64,000 bases of DNA from Mastigias papua (taxonomy: Eukaryota > Cnidaria > Scyphozoa > Rhizostomeae > Mastigiidae). Position 1 is the stretch's first letter. The number at the start of each line of letters is the position of its first letter. The position numbers and the translations under genes are program-made. The stretch lies in assembly GCA_964019165.1 (NCBI GenBank), contig OZ025280.1, positions 13,572,428 through 13,636,427 of the forward strand. The letters are read 5' to 3'. Shown piece after piece: positions 1-12,809 of this stretch. Under the pieces are notes generated by a model that was not told where the DNA came from, ran no database searches, and was given only the letters and a program-made list of their open reading frames with translations.

Positions 1-639
1 ATATCTCCTGCTTTAGTTTCTCGTCCAATAACTCCTGAAGATAGGTCAGTATGGCTCCATCTGCAATTGCTGAACCATCAATCTGGGATGTGGACTGCTC
101 CCAAAATCTCAGCCAATCAAGATACATTCCATTGACTTTCGAAATCATTAACTTCCTTAGTTTCACTTGAGCCTGTTGTTGCTCCATTTTCTTCAACCTT
201 TTTACCAGCTGCTCATGCTCGTACTCTGCTTGTCTTCTAAATCATTCCATTTCTTCCTTTTCCCACTGGTGATAGTCACGCTCCATTTTCTCTTGTTTGT
301 ATGCACGTTCCAGAGCAATTTCATCTGGCCATGCTCTCCGTTTGGCTTCAGTGCGAATCGTAGTTAGTTTCTAATTCATCAATTGCACCTTCAAAGATTT
401 CTGCTAGCTCTTTGATTTCTTTCATAGTTTGTTCTGCGCCTTCATCACCTTCTCTCAAAAGTTCTTTTATTTCATGAATTTTTCAGTTATTTCTGTGAGG
501 TTTCAATCTGTCTGATGATTCTCCATTCTTCTCCTTTTTTGATAACTGCTTCTGTTGATTTGTTCAGGGATTCTGCAAACTTGAAAACTTTCACTAGTTG
601 ATTTTCCAAATCTGTCATGTTTTGTTCTTCAGTTGCCAT
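1..639 (-). pseudogene. BEL/Pao-type gag fragment (5' end), decayed
   Basis: On the minus strand a coiled-coil, Glu/Lys-rich protein starts with ATG at 639 (MATEEQNMTDLENQL) and runs off the left edge. Near the edge it reads LMISKVNGMYLDWLRFWEQ, the signature of the DUF1759 gag domain of BEL/Pao retrotransposons. The reading is broken by several stops and shifts of frame (near 480, 370 and 245), so this is a dead copy. It is a different lineage from the intact BEL element at 57-63 kb, whose gag has another sequence at the same place. The rest of the element lies left of the window. Confidence 0.75.
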
Positions 640-689
640 TCCTCTCTATGATGATTGCCCTGGCAAGGTCACCACTTTCTGGTGTGGTA

Positions 690-1000
690 AATAGATCTTT
701 GCACGTCTGGCACAAGAATGGAATGAACAACACAGAAACAAAACCACTTTGAAAATTTCTGCTGATCAGGTTGTAAAACTCTGCTCAACTCCAACTCTGA
801 CTCAATGTATAATTTTTACCCCTTATATACCCTACAATTATATTTTAAGTGATTACATAAAAAGTGATATAAGGCAACAGCTAAAATACCTATGATGCAA
901 CCTGTGATCCTATGCATATAAACAAAACATTTTATTTGGGAATTAATCCTTGTTACTAGGTGAGAGTGTCTATGATTAATAGGATTATTGCCTACTTCCT
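690..1000 (-). promoter_or_regulatory. Putative LTR promoter of the BEL-type element
   Basis: Directly upstream of the gag start (minus strand) is non-coding DNA with a good TATA box, GTATATAAGG, at 821-830 read on the minus strand. A transcription start would be expected near 795. A possible inner LTR edge is at about 692, where the minus strand reads TTTACCACA. The outer edge cannot be fixed because the other LTR is outside the window. Confidence 0.4.
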
Positions 1001-3230
1001 ACACGTAAACACAAGGTTCCCCTAATGTGAAACCTAGGCTGGGTTTAGACTGAATATAGTAATTACATAATATAACATATATAACTCAAAATTAAAAATC
1101 AGTTTATTCTCAGCCCCCTAACTGTATACCTAGTTATTGACAAAACCTCAAAAAATTGAACTCACTTATACACAGATATGCATTTCTATAGAAGTCAGAA
1201 AAGACATTTCTTTACCACTTGCTACCTGCAAAATGCCCTTGTCTGATGAGGTTGCAACTCACTTCAATCAGAGGACTAAAGTCAACACTGCTTCATAGAA
1301 ATCTAGGGGCCCCTCTGTGCCTATGGGTAACTTACCACCAGATACAAGGCCCAACTGCAACCTTTCATTCCCACGATTCTCATTACAATGACTGTAAATA
1401 CAATTTCAATAGTATTGGGTTTAGGAAATAAATAGACTTCTAGTTCTGTTGAAAAGAATGTAATGAACCTTTGGATCGGTCTACTCATATAGTATTTCAT
1501 TATAATCTGGAGATGGCAGTGAAAATACCTATGAACTGATGCAAGACGTAGTACAGTGTCTACAAACTAGACCTTGAAGAACTACTTCTCACATAACTTA
1601 TTTATGCCGATAAAAATGAAAAACTCCCAGCCAACAATTTTCTAGCACTAGAAATATCTCAAGAAATGAGAAAGGTGCAGAGTGTAGTAGCTAGAAACCA
1701 TCTATACTTGATTCCCATTTGTCTCATTTACAGAAGCAGCCCGCAAAACCCATGTCTTTAATACCTCTCTCTGTCAAGAGAAAACACTTACTGGGTTCAA
1801 GCATATTTTACCCTTCCATAGGACTTATGTTACTTACACCATGTTACTTGTAAATATGGAAAATGTGTAGTGGGTTTAAAGTCTGTTAGTAATACAGACC
1901 TTCACTGCTGTACAAAAAAGCGCTAACATTCTGTAGCATACTGAAAGGTTTTTGTCTGACACTGATCAGAGTATGAAATGTCAGATAATGACTGAAATGT
2001 GAACTGAAATATATAGCCAGATGCTGTTACACGTGATATTGTGGGGCATGTTGCTTTATTAGTCCTCTAGTCTCTGTGTAGTGCATGCTATTTGCAAGCC
2101 TTTTAATGAGACACTCGTCATCATGCATTAGTGTGTGACCAGCTCAGTCCATGCATTCGATTCGTCACTCATGTCAGCTGTATGAAAATATACATGCAAG
2201 TACTAAGGACAGCTCTAACAATTGAATGCTTAGCAGACATAAACTATTCCACTCATGTGATTGGCAGCGTGCATCTAATCTACTCATTGAATGGCCTGTA
2301 TGTACTGAGTCTCACATCTGCATGAAAAATCATAGATTATACAGCTTTTATGAGTGGTAGGAATGCTATCTTTTCTAGCAGATGGTAGCATGACCCTAGT
2401 ATTATAAACCATACAGGGCTTCACAGTATAGAAAAATGATGTAATGGCTTCATTAATTTGGTTTTCACATTATTAGACACACACTATGATTATGATGATT
2501 ATTCAGGGTACATAACCAGTCCATGCAAGTAATGTCATGACCTTCCCTGAATGTCTGGATAGAACATGATGCTTTTTTCCCTGACCCAGGGTGCTGAAAG
2601 ACAATATTGTCAGATGTTCCAACCTTTATAGTAGAAAAAGCGGGAGATATGGTGAGCACAGCAAGCAAAACATAGGAACTGGGGGGGTCTGGGGGCGCTC
2701 TGAGCACCCCAGCAGGGGTCTTAGGGGTGGAGCCCCAAAAAAAATTTTGGCGAATACATGCCACTGATATTAGCCTAAATGATAAGAAAGGTTATCGTTT
2801 ATGATGATTTAATAACGGCAAATGTTATCAACAGTAATGAAACAAAAAACATATATTGTAACGTAAACCAGAAAACTCAATTTACACATGACAATACTAG
2901 AAACATTAAATACATCATAAAAATTCTAATCTAATACAAATTATGAAGCAGACTGCTGCTTGTTATATTCTTTACAGGCAGCCTGGCATGTCTTAAGTAG
3001 ATCGTTGGAAAATTTCCACTTATAGCACCATATATACAGTTCAATAGAATCGCCAAACAAAACTTGGTCATGCAGAGATGTGTGAACAAAAGAAGTATGC
3101 TGTGCAGTGAATAGAGGAGCGTAGTCGTGTAAATCATCTGGAAACGGTATGAAAAATAATCTGATATCGTGTAAACGTAGCCTTACTATTATGACAGATA
3201 TTCATTTTCGTTAGAAATTTTGTCAAAAAG
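1001..3230. other. No gene seen
   Basis: AT-rich DNA with only short chance ORFs. The one notable item is a GC-rich patch at 2680-2752 (see its own entry). Confidence 0.6.
2680..2752. repeat. GC-rich interspersed repeat patch
   Basis: A G/C-run-rich patch (runs GGGGGGG and GGGGGC, then CACCCCAGCAGGGG and GTGGAGCCCC) ending in an A8 tract. It stands out from the AT-rich surroundings. A patch of the same style, with GGGGGG, CTCCCCAG and AGCCCCC, lies at 18355-18431 inside the Harbinger element. Both look like ends of an interspersed repeat, but I cannot name it. Confidence 0.35.
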
Positions 3231-3236
3231 TGGGAG

Positions 3237-3316
3237 GGTTTCACAATTGCCGGGAGGTTGGGAGACGACCTCTGAAACCGGGAGCCTCCCAGTCATACCG
3301 GGAGGGTTGGACCATA
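3237..3316. repeat. Short degenerate triplication of a CCGGGAG motif
   Basis: Three spaced copies of the motif CCGGGAG followed by a TTGGGA/CCTCCCA/GGTTGGA variant occur within 80 bp. The middle copy is close to self-complementary. Function unknown. Confidence 0.35.
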
Positions 3317-3392
3317 TGTATTTTCTGTGACCCTATAAAGCAGGTACCAAACAAGACCAACACTTTCAACAGTCTTACAAGTATGCAAGAAG

Positions 3393-3495
3393 TGTTACCA
3401 AAACTAATTTTTGCTGGATTCGAACCTCAACTAGGACTTATTCAACTTGAAATTGACTAGATATAAATTGGGACCCATGGCGATATGAAGTAACA
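3393..3495. repeat. 103-bp direct repeat, copy 1 (candidate short LTR)
   Basis: A 103-bp unit starting TGTTACC and ending AAGTAACA. A copy of the same length, with scattered substitutions, lies at 16062-16164. The two copies bracket all the Gypsy-like pol pieces, and the TGTTAC/GTAACA ends are LTR-like. Against an LTR reading: the right copy abuts reverse transcriptase directly with no gag or primer site, and I see no matching target duplication. Confidence 0.45.
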
Positions 3496-3657
3496 TAATT
3501 TAGTAGGATTCGGCAGCTTACAGAGTGACACAAAGGATCACATGCGAGTCGCAATGGCAGACATCGTAAATAAAATATAAGCAACAACAACAGCAACAAA
3601 AGTATCAAATCACGAAAAGTCCAGACAATAATAACAACATAGAATAACGTAGTCACT

Positions 3658-5588
3658 TCACTCTTCCTGATCATCATCTTCTTGCAAATCTTCAGTTGAT
3701 AAATCATATTCACCAGATGACATCCATGTGGGCTGAGAGTGACATCGACTTGGCTGAACATTAAAGTCACTGTTTGTGTCACACAGATGACTAGGTGATG
3801 TTTCATCATCATCAACAGGTGCATTTGAGGGATCATGAACTGGAGCAGACACACTGGCATTATTATCTTCTTCCTCAGAAGGGCAATCACTATCTGAAGA
3901 GTCACTGTCTTGAAAGTCACATTCTGTGATCGTTGGGGCAACAGGATAAATCTCTGTGAGCTTCAATGTGTATCGCTTTGAATGCAGCTGTGACTTGACA
4001 AATTTTTGAACAGTACACATATCACCAGTTAAAGAAGTGACTAGGAATTGGTCACGACATTTGGTTTTATCCATTTCACATTTGATGTAAACAAGAGAAC
4101 CAACATTAATGAGAGCACCCTTGGCTGGCGGACCACCTCAAGCTTTATGTCTGGCACTGGGGGTATGATTAGAAAACCGATTCTGTAGTTGGGTATTAGC
4201 AAGCTGCAGATCATTAAGGGTAAGTTGGTCACCAGTAAAGTGGTTACACTGATACAAGATCTCCCATGCAGAGAGGCCACAACCCCTGATTCTCGAATTA
4301 AGCTGAGTGGTGATGGTAGCTAAGAAAGATAGGGTGAGAGGACCACCATCTGGTTGCTGATGAAGAATTTCGGCATGTAATTCTCAAAGTGCTTTTTCAG
4401 CAATAGGATTCTTGTTGATGTTGTGAATATGGCCGAAGTCAAGCTCAATGGAGTGCTGCTGAAGCACATGATCATCTTTCAAAGCAGATTGACCAGGAGC
4501 TTTGTCAACACGAACAACTACTTTTGTACTAGGTGTAGGACGTAAAGTGGAAACGGAGGTAATTAAGGCATGGCGTATGGAATCCTTGGTTTCATTGTGA
4601 TGAAGAAAGGTGATGGTGTAGGAAGAAAATGTATCCCCGTAGAACAAAAGTAACTTGTCTGCAACAACACATCACATCAGCAGCAAAATTATGGCAGGGG
4701 GAAGTACTGCCAGTAGTACAGGATTGATCATGCAGTTCACGAGGTATGGATTGTAAGGCCTGACATTGGGAGCAGGAGTTGGTAACAGTACGGATGATAT
4801 CATCTACTTTCAAGGCAAAGAAGAATCGATGAAATAACTTCTTCAGTTGATGAATTGTTGGATGATTGGTGCGTAGATGTAGAGACATTAAAAGACCGGA
4901 TAAAACATGTTGCGGGACTATCAGGAGATCATGCACTGGTTGGAATGGCTCTGAGTAACGAACTACAAGTAGACCATCACTACCAATTGTGGCCTTCTGC
5001 AGGTAATGCTTGATGGTTGTGAACTTCTTTTTATTTGTAGGACAAGTACCTTGGGACAAATGTGCATGAACACACCTTAAATCGGGGCAGTCCAACTGTG
5101 AATGCTTCAGTGCAGGAGTATAGTAAGGAACAGCTTCGTTCCCAGCAAGGAATTGATCAACGGAAATGGTTTGAACAATGATAGAACTACTGTCAGTGAG
5201 AAATTGACAAATCTGGCAAGATGGTGCAGAGCAGGTAGCAGGGTTACGAGAGAAAATCACTTGGTAGGTTGTGAATACCCTGTATGTGTTGCACAACTAC
5301 ATTATACTGTGAAAGGATGGACATGAATGTAGCCACTCTGGAGCTGGTGGAAAATTCCCCATGTGTCATCACAGGGTTGATTATCTGTGAGAATCTGTGT
5401 GGGATGGATGGATTGACACAGAAATGGGCCAAAATGTTGGATTGAAGCAGCAATGCTAAGGGCTTCAATTTCACAAGGATACCACAGGGCCTGGTGTGGC
5501 TTGAGTTTGGCACTAAAAAACCACCAAGCCTAATTTCATTGTTTCATGATAAATAAAGGACAGAGCCAATGCCTTGACCTGAGCCATC
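3658..5588 (-). pseudogene. Ty3/Gypsy-like pol, 3' part: RNase H, integrase, C-terminal tail
   Basis: Read on the minus strand from 5588, the order is as follows: RNase H residues; a RNase H-integrase linker (5513-5244); an integrase zinc-binding domain (HPTIHQLKKLFHRFFFALKV, then CSQCQ, around 4890-4760); the integrase core with VRVDKAPG and the conserved HNINKNPIAEKA segment (4647-4384); and a C-terminal domain (QFLVTSLTGDMCTVQKFVKS, 4074-3940) ending in an acidic tail. At least four frame changes or stops break it. The order RT-RH-IN and the INKNP motif match a widespread animal Gypsy-type lineage. The N-terminal part continues at 8110-8585, on the far side of a transposon inserted at 5588/5589. 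Confidence 0.8.
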
Positions 5589-5799
5589 CATAGAGATATA
5601 ATAAAGACTAGAGGGCTAACTGCCCAAGCGAGGCTGAAGTCAACGTGCGTAGTGCCGCCATATTGTTCGTACGGCAAAAAGCTTTAAATGGTGTACTCAC
5701 GTTCTGGACAAATCCGCGATAAATATTTTTAATTGTCGTCCTAGAAAATGCTGAAATTGGAATTCTTTTTATGTTGTCTCAAACTTGGTATGGTATAGA

Positions 5800-7974
<2,175 letters not shown>

Positions 7975-8109
7975 CTTTCTGTGTGTTTTCTACGCTTTGC
8001 TGTTCGCTTTTGCCATACGAACAGCATGGCGGCAGTTCACATGCGCGACTTCAATATCTGTCAATAGACCACAGGGAGTAAGACCTCTAGTCTTTATTAT
8101 ATCTCTATG

Positions 8110-8585
8110 GAGCCATCATGTACAAGAATGAACTGGTCAGTAGGCTTAGGTAAGACAATGGTTTTGGTTGATTTAAGGGCATCCTGGGCACAAGCAAAGG
8201 AGTCTCGGAGGTGGTCAGTCCAGATAATTTTATCGTTTTTGGATTTGCCAACAATTGCAGATTAAAGGATGGAGAGATAACGAGAACAACCTTGAATGAC
8301 ACAGTTAAAAACCTTGAATGAACCAATGAATGAGCGCATAGAAGTGACAGTTTCCGGTGGTTGACAGGTGGTAAGAGGTGAGATCTTATGTTAGGAAGCC
8401 GACAAGCACCCATTGTTCCAATGCCAACCCAGGATATCAGCATGAGTTGGAGCAATAGTTGTCTTTACATCTTTTAATGTCAAGCCATTAGATTGTAATG
8501 CATGCAATACCTGGGACCAAGTATGATACAGTGTATTAATATCATGTCCCCCAATATATAAATCATCAGCAATCGTAGCAACTGC
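8110..8585 (-). pseudogene. Ty3/Gypsy-like pol, middle part: reverse transcriptase palm and thumb
   Basis: The minus strand reads IADDLYIGG, the catalytic YxDD-like box of reverse transcriptase, at about 8570-8540. Downstream are a DILGWHWNNG segment and the connection region ending in FILVHDGS at 8110. The last residues abut the 8-bp duplication of the P-element, and coding sense resumes at 5588. The right edge abuts the 6-bp duplication AACTGC (8580-8585), where the LINE stack begins. The RT continues at 15911. A frameshift and a stop are visible near 8390-8270. Confidence 0.82.
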
Positions 8586-9150
8586 TATACGGGTGTAAAG
8601 TGAGATCGAACGTGATTGGTGGATTTCCTAGTCCTTAGTTATGTGGTAGCAACCGGCTTTCTCAGGAGAAGACTACTATGGTCTTGCACTGTACAAGATT
8701 AGGGTAGAGTGTTTCTACCCTAATATTTTGTCAAATTGCTTAGCTATTATATTTATTCTTCCTTGGAAGCTCTTTATTTCAATAGCTTTTTCTATTTATT
8801 ATTTATTTTTGCTCTGCATAACTTCGACTCGTGCTTTGAATTTCGACTGAGATAGGCCATCTCCATAAACAAATCATTTTGTAACCATTCCAGTATTATT
8901 TTATTTCTAATACATTCATTCAGGCATTCATTTAGTACATGTTCATTACTTTCCCTTAAGTAGCAACTTACTGTGATCATTCCTGAACGATAATACTAAA
9001 CTAGAATTATGCGAACGTTTCCATTCCGTCACATCTTGGCCTTTGTTCAGGCCAATTTACATACCATCTTACCATCAACACCTTGCCATGTATATCCTAG
9101 TCCTTCCTCTTTATAGCTGTACTGTTTACATCGTCCTTTTTAAGTAGGCC

Positions 9151-10053
9151 GGATATAAAAGTATATTTTTATCCAACAGTTATAAACTAGTTAGGTAGTA
9201 TGAATTCCCACAGAGGAAAGGCATTAACACAAGCTACAAATGCCTCCAAGACTTAAAACAGTCGTACTACTGAAAAGTCAGTCAGTTGTGTGGATCGCAC
9301 ATGTAGTCTAGTCTCAATGTCGTAAACAAAATACGAATGTGGTACTCATTTTCCACACATGAAACAGATGCTCCAGATCAGAAGGAAAACGACTTATCAA
9401 GTGAGCGAGTGAATTGAATATAGGGGTACTTAATCCAGTGTAGTGTAGAATTTCATAACCGGTCAAGTTTTTGTATGAAAACATAGCTTTCTTAAATGTT
9501 CTGATTGTCAGCTACGCTTGTTCAAGTTCTACTGCTACTTTGTTGAAATGATTGTCGTTTAAACTTAGTTATTTGATGTTCCCCTTCCCTATCTGGAGAG
9601 TCAAAACTCTCCATGTTGGTAGTTCATTCTTTATTGCTGTCCAGGAATATGGGAAAAGGGGTTTAGCGCATAAGAGATCAGAGGCCTCTGGAAACGGTGT
9701 TGATCCTCTTTTGTATACGTTCATCTATCACACTTCCACGACGATTTGGGATAGGTATCGACCCGCTCTTTACTCTTTCTCTCCATGTCTCCAGGGGCAT
9801 CACTCTTACCACAGAAAACTGGTCTTACGAGCAATACCTACTACACAAGTAAGATGTGGAAGTGGCATTGAATCCCTCCCCGCGTACTCTCACTATCCAC
9901 GACCGCTTCGTATGGTGTTCAGATGGGTAATAATTCGGTAGATGTAGCTAAGTGATAAATTGCAACCAAAATACAGGACAAGTTTTTGGCAGTTTGTAAT
10001 GATGACAATAAACAAGTTCCTAAAGTTGCTAGGATTTATATTCAAGGGCATGA
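9151..10053. other. Unassigned segment between TIR element and LINE coding region
   Basis: A 9-mer, AAGTAGGCC, occurs at 9142-9150 and again directly after the LINE poly-A at 12240-12248. It could be the LINE target duplication, which would make this segment LINE 5' sequence. No endonuclease is readable here on either strand. The 129-codon ORF at 9552-9941 resembles nothing I recognise. Confidence 0.4.
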
Positions 10054-12239
10054 CATCCCGTAAGCAAACAAAAGTATTTTCAAAATTATTTTACAGCACA
10101 TAGGCAAAATATGAAGCAAATATGGTCAGGAATCAAAACTATTATTTCTCATAAAAGCTACAATACAACAACCATAAGTAAAATAATGGATGGAAACGGC
10201 GAGGTCTGGTCTGAGCCTAATGAGATTTCTAACATATTTACTGATCATTTTGTAAATGTTGCAAATAGTATAGCAGAAAATATACCAAAATCCCCAAAGT
10301 CTGCTCTAGATTACCTCAGAAATAAAAACCCCACCTCAATATTTTTATCTCCAGTTACACACAAAGAAATTGAGGATATAATATCAAATCTCGACTCATC
10401 AAAGTCTATTGGTCCTTTTAGTATACCAATCAACTTGTTAAAAATCTTAAAGCTCCATATTTCTCATCCACTTTCAAAACTTATCAACGAATCATTTCTT
10501 AAAGGAGTCTTTCCGTCCAAACTCAAAATTGCTAAAGTAATTCCTCTTTTGAAACAAGGTGACCCAAAAAACACATCAAACTATAGACCTATCTCCTTGT
10601 TGCCGGTCTTTAGTAAGTTGTATGAAAAAGTTATGTATAAAAGATTGTATTCCTTCGTCACATCAAACAAAATTATACATCCTTTACAATTTGGCTTTCA
10701 GGAAAATCATTCTGTTGACCATGCATTAATCAGTATAACTGAAGCTATACGGAATACTTTGGATGATAGAAAATATGGATGTGGTGTATTTATTGACCTT
10801 CAAAAAGCTTTTGATACTGTGAATCATGATATTTTACTCTCTAAATTGGAACATTATGGAATAAGAGGAACTCCCCTTAAGTGGTTTAAATCCTATTTGT
10901 CTGATAGATATCAATATGTGTCTTTTAACGGAGAAGATTCAAACCTAATGAAGATTACTTGTGGTGTTCCCCAGGGATCAGTACTTGGACCCTTACTTTT
11001 CCTCCTCTTTATCAATGATTTGCCTAATGTTTCAAAAAAGTTAAATTTTTACCTATTTGCTGATGACACTAACATTTACTATGAGTCTGAAAGTCCTGAA
11101 AAGCTTGCTAAAAAAGTGAGTACTGAACTAAGGTATGTTAAAAGATGGCTTGATGCGAATAAGCTCTCATTGAATGTGGATAAAACAAAATATATAATTT
11201 TTCACTCTCCTGGAATTAAATTACCTCTTAATAGTACGATCAAAATAGGCAACAAGCACATCTCTAAAGTAAAATACGTAAAATTTCTTGGTCTTTTATT
11301 GGATGAACACCTCAGCTGGAATTATCATCTTTGCCAACTTTCAAAAAAATTATCTAGAACATGTGGAATCCTTTTGAAAATCAGAAAGTATCTTACTAAT
11401 GATACAATGAAATGCATATACAATTCTTTATTCATGTCATTCCTACAATATGGTATTACTGTCTGGGGTCAAACTTACGAATCGTACAAGGAACCAATAT
11501 TTAAGCTGCAAAAAAAAGCCATCAGGATCATATCAAACCAGATATCTCGTTCCCATTCCTTGCCCTTATTTAAAGATTTACACCTACTTAGATTATCAGA
11601 CATTTTCAAATTCAAACTCTTAACATTTGTATATGAATCAACAAACTTACTAACACCATCTTGTTTTCATGGTTATTTCTCTTTTAATTCTGTAATACAT
11701 AACTATTCAACAAGGCAATCTCACCGTGGCGATCTTTACTTAATTGGCAAAAATACGCTTCGATACGGGTTAGGCTCAATTCGATATATGGGGGCTAAGC
11801 TATGGAATGAGTTACCAAGGGAAGAAAGATTTTCATCTTTCAAATTTTTATTTAGAAAAAAATTAAAAAAGCACCTTTATAACACAATGTGAAACTGTAA
11901 TTTCAAAATTTTGCAAACAATTGTTCCAAATTCAATCTAAGATAATCTGCAACTCCAGAAAATGAAGCATTTTTTCCTTTCAATCATGTCTCTTAATCCA
12001 AAATAACCAAACCAAGGGGGGGCTTGCTCCTTGATTAGTCTACCTATTGAGTGAGCTCCTCCTTAGAAATTCAACAAACTTACAATTTATGCTAAATACT
12101 TTTATATTTATATTTATGTTTATCTTCTGTAAATACGTTTAATTAGTTGAATTGTTGTTATGATTATAATTGTATTTCAATATTGTTAGTTAGTTTAGTT
12201 TAGTTGAATTTTGAATTTTGAATAAAATGAAAAAAAAAA
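10054..12239 (+). mobile_element. LINE (Jockey/CR1-group type), lacking endonuclease
   Basis: Contains the RT ORF, a 3' UTR of about 350 bp and a poly-A tail at 12230-12239 preceded by AATAAAATG. Coding sense begins near 10054, in the linker that normally separates endonuclease from RT, so the copy is 5'-truncated or 5'-rearranged. It lies inside the TIR element. Confidence 0.82.
10111..11892 (+). CDS. LINE reverse transcriptase (593 codons, uninterrupted)
   Basis: Non-LTR reverse transcriptase. The visible RT blocks are: SNYRPISLLPVFSKLYEKV (~10585), QFGFQENHSVDHA (~10690), FIDLQKAFDTVNHDILLSKL (first catalytic Asp, ~10795), CGVPQGSVLGPLLFLLFIND (~10960) and LFADDTNIYY (catalytic FADD, ~11055). 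A C-terminal region ends in a basic, Lys-rich tail. No stop interrupts it, so decay has been slight, but the upstream apurinic-type endonuclease is missing. The open frame extends back to about 10054 without a better start. The family is Jockey/CR1-group by block style; I cannot name the clade with certainty. Confidence 0.88.
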   Translation: MKQIWSGIKTIISHKSYNTTTISKIMDGNGEVWSEPNEISNIFTDHFVNVANSIAENIPKSPKSALDYLRNKNPTSIFLSPVTHKEIEDIISNLDSSKSIGPFSIPINLLKILKLHISHPLSKLINESFLKGVFPSKLKIAKVIPLLKQGDPKNTSNYRPISLLPVFSKLYEKVMYKRLYSFVTSNKIIHPLQFGFQENHSVDHALISITEAIRNTLDDRKYGCGVFIDLQKAFDTVNHDILLSKLEHYGIRGTPLKWFKSYLSDRYQYVSFNGEDSNLMKITCGVPQGSVLGPLLFLLFINDLPNVSKKLNFYLFADDTNIYYESESPEKLAKKVSTELRYVKRWLDANKLSLNVDKTKYIIFHSPGIKLPLNSTIKIGNKHISKVKYVKFLGLLLDEHLSWNYHLCQLSKKLSRTCGILLKIRKYLTNDTMKCIYNSLFMSFLQYGITVWGQTYESYKEPIFKLQKKAIRIISNQISRSHSLPLFKDLHLLRLSDIFKFKLLTFVYESTNLLTPSCFHGYFSFNSVIHNYSTRQSHRGDLYLIGKNTLRYGLGSIRYMGAKLWNELPREERFSSFKFLFRKKLKKHLYNTM

Positions 12240-12809
12240 AAGTAGGCCTACGCTACACAAATCGTGGAATCAACGTTCATAGGCATTAAGAATAAGGAAA
12301 AGACAAGTCTAAATACCAAAAGGTGACGTCAAAACGACTATCACAACAGATAAAATCAAATGTTGGCTCTGAGTTCACAAAATAGCTTGATAAAAGCGAT
12401 CTTCCATAGACTCATAAAACGGAACATCCACGTACACAACACATCACACTTGAATGTAGGTCGGTTGCTACCACGTAACTAAGGACTGAGCTATTCGACC
12501 AATCACGTTTGATCTCACTTTACAGCCGTATTGGATGGTGCTGTCTGTAGCGGCACACAGTTGTTGAGCTAGGAGAAAGATTTGGATTTTATCGAGTTTT
12601 ATTCACTTTACCTTTATTTGTTCCTGAATCTAAATTCCAATGCTGTTATTGCATCTTTGGATGCAATGTTACTTTGCCTCAAACTTACACTTTGGACGCT
12701 GCTGCACGGCAAATTATTCGAACTTGATTGTACTACAGGGCCTAACGTAGGCCCTGTGAAGGACAATGGCAGTGATTGACGTATCGGCACTGATACTTGG
12801 GAATCAAGT

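Larger units (their letters stand above)
8590..12528. mobile_element. TIR DNA element with TA duplication, interrupted by a LINE
   Basis: About 68-bp imperfect terminal inverted repeats are at 8590-8657 and 12460-12528 (left end CGGGTGTAAAGTGAGATC, right end as its complement with one change). TA is present on both sides (8588-8589 and 12529-12530). I find no transposase that belongs to it; the only coding material inside is a LINE. Removing the LINE would leave a MITE-sized element. The termini do not let me name a superfamily. Confidence 0.7.

Noticed and set aside
3230..3941. Plus-strand ORF 3230-3460 and minus-strand ORF 3438-3941 as genes
   Set aside because: The first runs over the repeat motif and the 103-bp unit; the second is a shadow of the Gypsy C-terminal tail in another frame.
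9552..9941. 129-codon ORF as a LINE endonuclease part
   Set aside because: None of the endonuclease motifs are present in any frame here.
12582..12779. 65-codon ORF before the LINE endonuclease as an ORF1
   Set aside because: It lies in the LINE 5' UTR, lacks any RNA-binding motif and is hydrophobic; probably chance.
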